Shown here: one piece after another, positions 61,602 through 64,000 of the stretch | Layout of the letters: every line of letters begins with the position of its first letter | How positions within the stretch are numbered: position 1 is the first letter of the stretch | DNA from: CAJXZP01 sp963974475 | GTDB taxonomy: Bacteria; Bacteroidota; Bacteroidia; Flavobacteriales_G; Salibacteraceae | Assembly: GCA_963974475.1 (NCBI GenBank) | Contig: CAXBCR010000010.1 | Span: 43,658-107,657 of the forward strand | Length of the DNA stretch: 64,000 nucleotides | Reading direction: 5' to 3' | Position numbers and translations under genes: made by a program | Notes under the pieces: generated by a model | The model's database searches: none | The model's input: only the letters and a program-made list of their open reading frames with translations | Told to the model about the DNA's origin: nothing

Positions 61602-64000
61602 TTATTGAATAATCAGCCTTTCGTATGTAACCTTTCCATTACTGGTCATTGCAATGGTATAAACACCTCTACTTAATTTATCGGAGTCATATTTTAAGAT
61701 AGAAATTTCATTTTCAACCATGTAAGCATCGTATAAAACATCTACTGAATTACCCGCCATATCATATAATACAATGGTTAAATTACCTGAGTATCTGGTA
61801 GAAAATTCTAATGTGAATTTACCATTAGAAGGATTTGGATAAAGTGTAGTTGAGATTGGACTCACTTCGTTCTCATTAACTCCACTTTTAACTTTTATAC
61901 CGTCATCATCATTTTGACCTCTACTATTAGATTGAGTACAAACGCCTCCACCTGTTTTAAGTGTTAGACCACCAGTGGCAGTACAACCATGTGTATCTGT
62001 AACTGTAACCGTATATTTTCCAGCACACAGACTGCTAACGTTTTTGGTTGTAGCTCCATTACTCCATGAATAAGAATAAGACCCTGATCCACCACTTACT
62101 GTATTGATATTTATATATCCATTACAATTATTGCTACTTGTAGCATTATACCCGGTCATGCTTCCATTTATGCTTGTTGGCTCGTCAACGTCAACCGATT
62201 CAATTTTGGAACAACCTGCAGCATCTGTAATGGTAACCAAATAACTACCCACACATACGTTTTTAATATTTTGTGTAGTTGCTCCGTTTGACCAATTATA
62301 GGTGTAAGGCGCAATCCCACCATTCACCGTTAAATCAATCATACCATCACATAAATCAGCTCCTTCACAATCAAATTTGAAATTACCTAAAGCTCCAGAA
62401 TTGTAATAATAAATCACTAATTTTTTAACTCCAGTTGCATTCATTAGAATGGTTTGAATTGATGCATCTCCCATATTCACAATGTTTTTGGAAACTATGA
62501 GGTTATTGTTAACATCATACGCTTTTGCAGTACCTACAGGACCATCATCTTTATCAATAAAATCAAAAGAAGTAACGGCTTTGGTATTCGTAAATGTGAA
62601 CGTTATTGTTCCTCCATAACGAGTATCATCTGGTAAATCATAGTTACCATCATTATTATTGTCCACACTATTTTCTGGGAAAATTAATAGATTACCCAAA
62701 TCTACCTCTAAGTCAGAATCTCTGGTTCCAGATAAATCTGAATTAAATATTATCAAATCATGTAAACTACCAGAATTAGCAACACTTGTAATAGTAAAAC
62801 CTTCGTTTGGATACGCTCCTGTCATAACCTGACCATTTACGTAACCAGAAAGGCTAAAGTCACAATCTACATTGCCAGAATTACAGCTATTATCGGTTAC
62901 AACACTAGAAACATGTATTGCATTAGGCTCGGTAATTACAACTTGAATGTTTGCTTCGCATCCGTTGGCATCGGTTACTGTCACACTATAATTACCTGCA
63001 GCTAAATTATTCGCAATTGCATCTGTTTCTCCATTTGACCATGCGTACGAGAATGGGCTTTTTCCACTTGTTGCTTTCACTTTAGCACTACCCGTTGCAG
63101 AACCATTACAAGTCACATCATTTTCATATACAACCATTGCGGTAATACCATTGTTAACTTCCATGGTAATTACATTTGATTCCCCTGCGTAGAACGTACA
63201 TGTTCCTGTTCTTGAACATCTAATAAAATAGGTTGTTTGTGTTAACACACCTGGATTATACGTTGGTGCGTTTGAATTCGATATTGGTGTCCAATATGGA
63301 TTTCCTACCGTGTTTGGTACTAAGGTGTTTGATTGTAACCATAAGTATTCTACAGCTCCAACTCCACCACTTGGTAAACTTGTACTTGTTATAGCAGTTG
63401 GATTGAATGAACCACAACTTGATTGTGCTCCTGCAATTACTCCTGCACTTGTTACATTACAACACATGGTTGCGATTGTCGCTGAACCGGTAGTTGAACA
63501 TCCATTAGCATCGGTAATTGTTACTGAATAAGTTCCAGCTGTTAAATTACTTGCCATTTGAGTGCTTGCTCCGTTTGACCATGCATAAGTGTATGGTGAA
63601 GTTCCACCTGTCATCAATGCATTGATTGTTCCATCTGCTAAACTTCCTGAACAGGTTGCTTGACTTGTTTGGATGGTTGTTGACAATGCGTTTGGCGCTG
63701 TGATTGTTGTTTGCGCTGTTGCTGAACATCCGTTTGCATCGGTTACGGTTACTGAATAAGTTCCAGCTGCTAATCCGTTGTTTGTTGCAGTTGTTGAGCC
63801 ATTTGACCATGAATAAGAATATGGTGCGGTTCCGTTTGCGGTTACTGTAGCTGTTCCGTCATTTGCTCCATTACAAGTAACATTTGAAGTTGAACCTATT
63901 GAAGCAGTTACTCCTCCGTACACTTCCATGGTAATTACATTTGACTCCCCTGCGTAGAACGTACATGTTCCTGTTCTTGAACATCTAATAAAATAGGTTG
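61602..64000 (-). CDS. SprB-repeat surface protein with T9SS tail, 5' partial
   Basis: The frame is open to the right edge; the internal ATG at 63929 is not the true start because the upstream codons continue the same Ig-like segment (YFIRCSRTGTCTFYAGESN). Visible are at least five SprB-type repeats, each about 40-45 aa with an SxxG and a GTYSVTVTDANGC core. There is also one acidic domain (about 62470-62870, DSDLEVDLGN region) and a C-terminal sorting domain (TLYPNPSNGKFTLEF, then SRGVYTIAMT). Gliding adhesins such as SprB have long arrays of these repeats, so a surface adhesin carried by T9SS is likely. Confidence 0.88.
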   Translation of the reverse strand, partial: TYFIRCSRTGTCTFYAGESNVITMEVYGGVTASIGSTSNVTCNGANDGTATVTANGTAPYSYSWSNGSTTATNNGLAAGTYSVTVTDANGCSATAQTTITAPNALSTTIQTSQATCSGSLADGTINALMTGGTSPYTYAWSNGASTQMASNLTAGTYSVTITDANGCSTTGSATIATMCCNVTSAGVIAGAQSSCGSFNPTAITSTSLPSGGVGAVEYLWLQSNTLVPNTVGNPYWTPISNSNAPTYNPGVLTQTTYFIRCSRTGTCTFYAGESNVITMEVNNGITAMVVYENDVTCNGSATGSAKVKATSGKSPFSYAWSNGETDAIANNLAAGNYSVTVTDANGCEANIQVVITEPNAIHVSSVVTDNSCNSGNVDCDFSLSGYVNGQVMTGAYPNEGFTITSVANSGSLHDLIIFNSDLSGTRDSDLEVDLGNLLIFPENSVDNNNDGNYDLPDDTRYGGTITFTFTNTKAVTSFDFIDKDDGPVGTAKAYDVNNNLIVSKNIVNMGDASIQTILMNATGVKKLVIYYYNSGALGNFKFDCEGADLCDGMIDLTVNGGIAPYTYNWSNGATTQNIKNVCVGSYLVTITDAAGCSKIESVDVDEPTSINGSMTGYNATSSNNCNGYININTVSGGSGSYSYSWSNGATTKNVSSLCAGKYTVTVTDTHGCTATGGLTLKTGGGVCTQSNSRGQNDDDGIKVKSGVNENEVSPISTTLYPNPSNGKFTLEFSTRYSGNLTIVLYDMAGNSVDVLYDAYMVENEISILKYDSDKLSRGVYTIAMTSNGKVTYERLIIQ
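63157..64000. repeat. 79-bp near-identical repeat pair inside the SprB-repeat gene
   Basis: Bases 63157-63235 and 63922-64000 are the same as read except for one T/C difference (63180 versus 63945). They encode the same Ig-like segment at two sites 765 bp apart, in phase. The second copy is cut by the window edge, so the repeat may be longer. Confidence 0.85.

Noticed and set aside
1..64000. CRISPR arrays, insertion sequences with transposase genes, rRNA genes
   Set aside because: None seen: no regular spacer-repeat ladder, no transposase or integrase motif, and no rRNA sequence in the window.

Overview
The window reads as a chromosomal segment of a low-GC member of the Bacteroidota, most likely class Flavobacteriia. 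The evidence is lineage-typical: C-terminal type IX secretion (T9SS) sorting domains on three secreted proteins, SprB-type repeats, the gliding lipoprotein GldI, exosortase F (XrtF) with its partner protein, GyrA with a TNRGGKG-type box, and promoters of the TTG-N19-TAnnTTTG type (best at the tRNA-Ser and at one toxin-antitoxin operon). Species cannot be named from the sequence alone.

Layout. 1-23,900 is mainly core genome: a truncated T9SS surface protein, a TPR protein and gyrA (minus), clpC, an Nramp-like transporter, comB, gcvT, a DUF1684 lipoprotein and a response regulator, a compact minus-strand run (two FKBP lipoproteins including gldI, a DHH phosphoesterase, a membrane-bound MutS-like ATPase), a 7TM-HD phosphodiesterase, tRNA-Ser(GCU) followed by repeats carrying a copy of its 3' tail, a secreted repeat protein, a GNAT enzyme, sucC and lolD. 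23,990-36,970 is accessory: a Bro-N/DinD-like gene, a glutamate-synthase-like enzyme, then a probable defence island. The island has five overlapping or closely spaced plus-strand genes (DUF4007, 1074-aa P-loop ATPase, DndC/PAPS-reductase-like enzyme, DUF262 protein, Ser/Thr kinase) that converge on a minus-strand pair (75-aa protein and 830-aa GHKL ATPase).

37,200-51,000 returns to housekeeping: a THX-like small ribosomal protein with a Lys/Ala-rich tail, a glycosyltransferase-pdxH-XrtF cassette, miaE, a DEAD-box helicase, a 3-hydroxyacyl-CoA dehydrogenase, a DUF1015-yggS-inositol monophosphatase operon, plsC, an exonuclease/GIY-YIG fusion and nnr. At 51,050-56,910 a two-gene NAD-linked formate dehydrogenase operon lies between two toxin-antitoxin modules. 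At 57,180-59,900 is a cytochrome bd oxidase operon whose cydA is broken by a +1 frameshift. The window ends with a T9SS protein and a large SprB-repeat protein that runs off the right edge.

How the parts fit. Formate dehydrogenase would feed NADH to respiration, with bd oxidase as a terminal oxidase if cydA is functional. GldI and the T9SS cargo point to gliding and surface adhesion. The island at 26,880-36,970 is the best candidate for an undescribed system. Its DndC-like enzyme suggests sulfur-based DNA modification, but the usual Dnd, Ssp and BREX partners are not visible, and a kinase, a stand-alone DUF262 sensor and a GHKL ATPase occupy the places where effectors would be expected.
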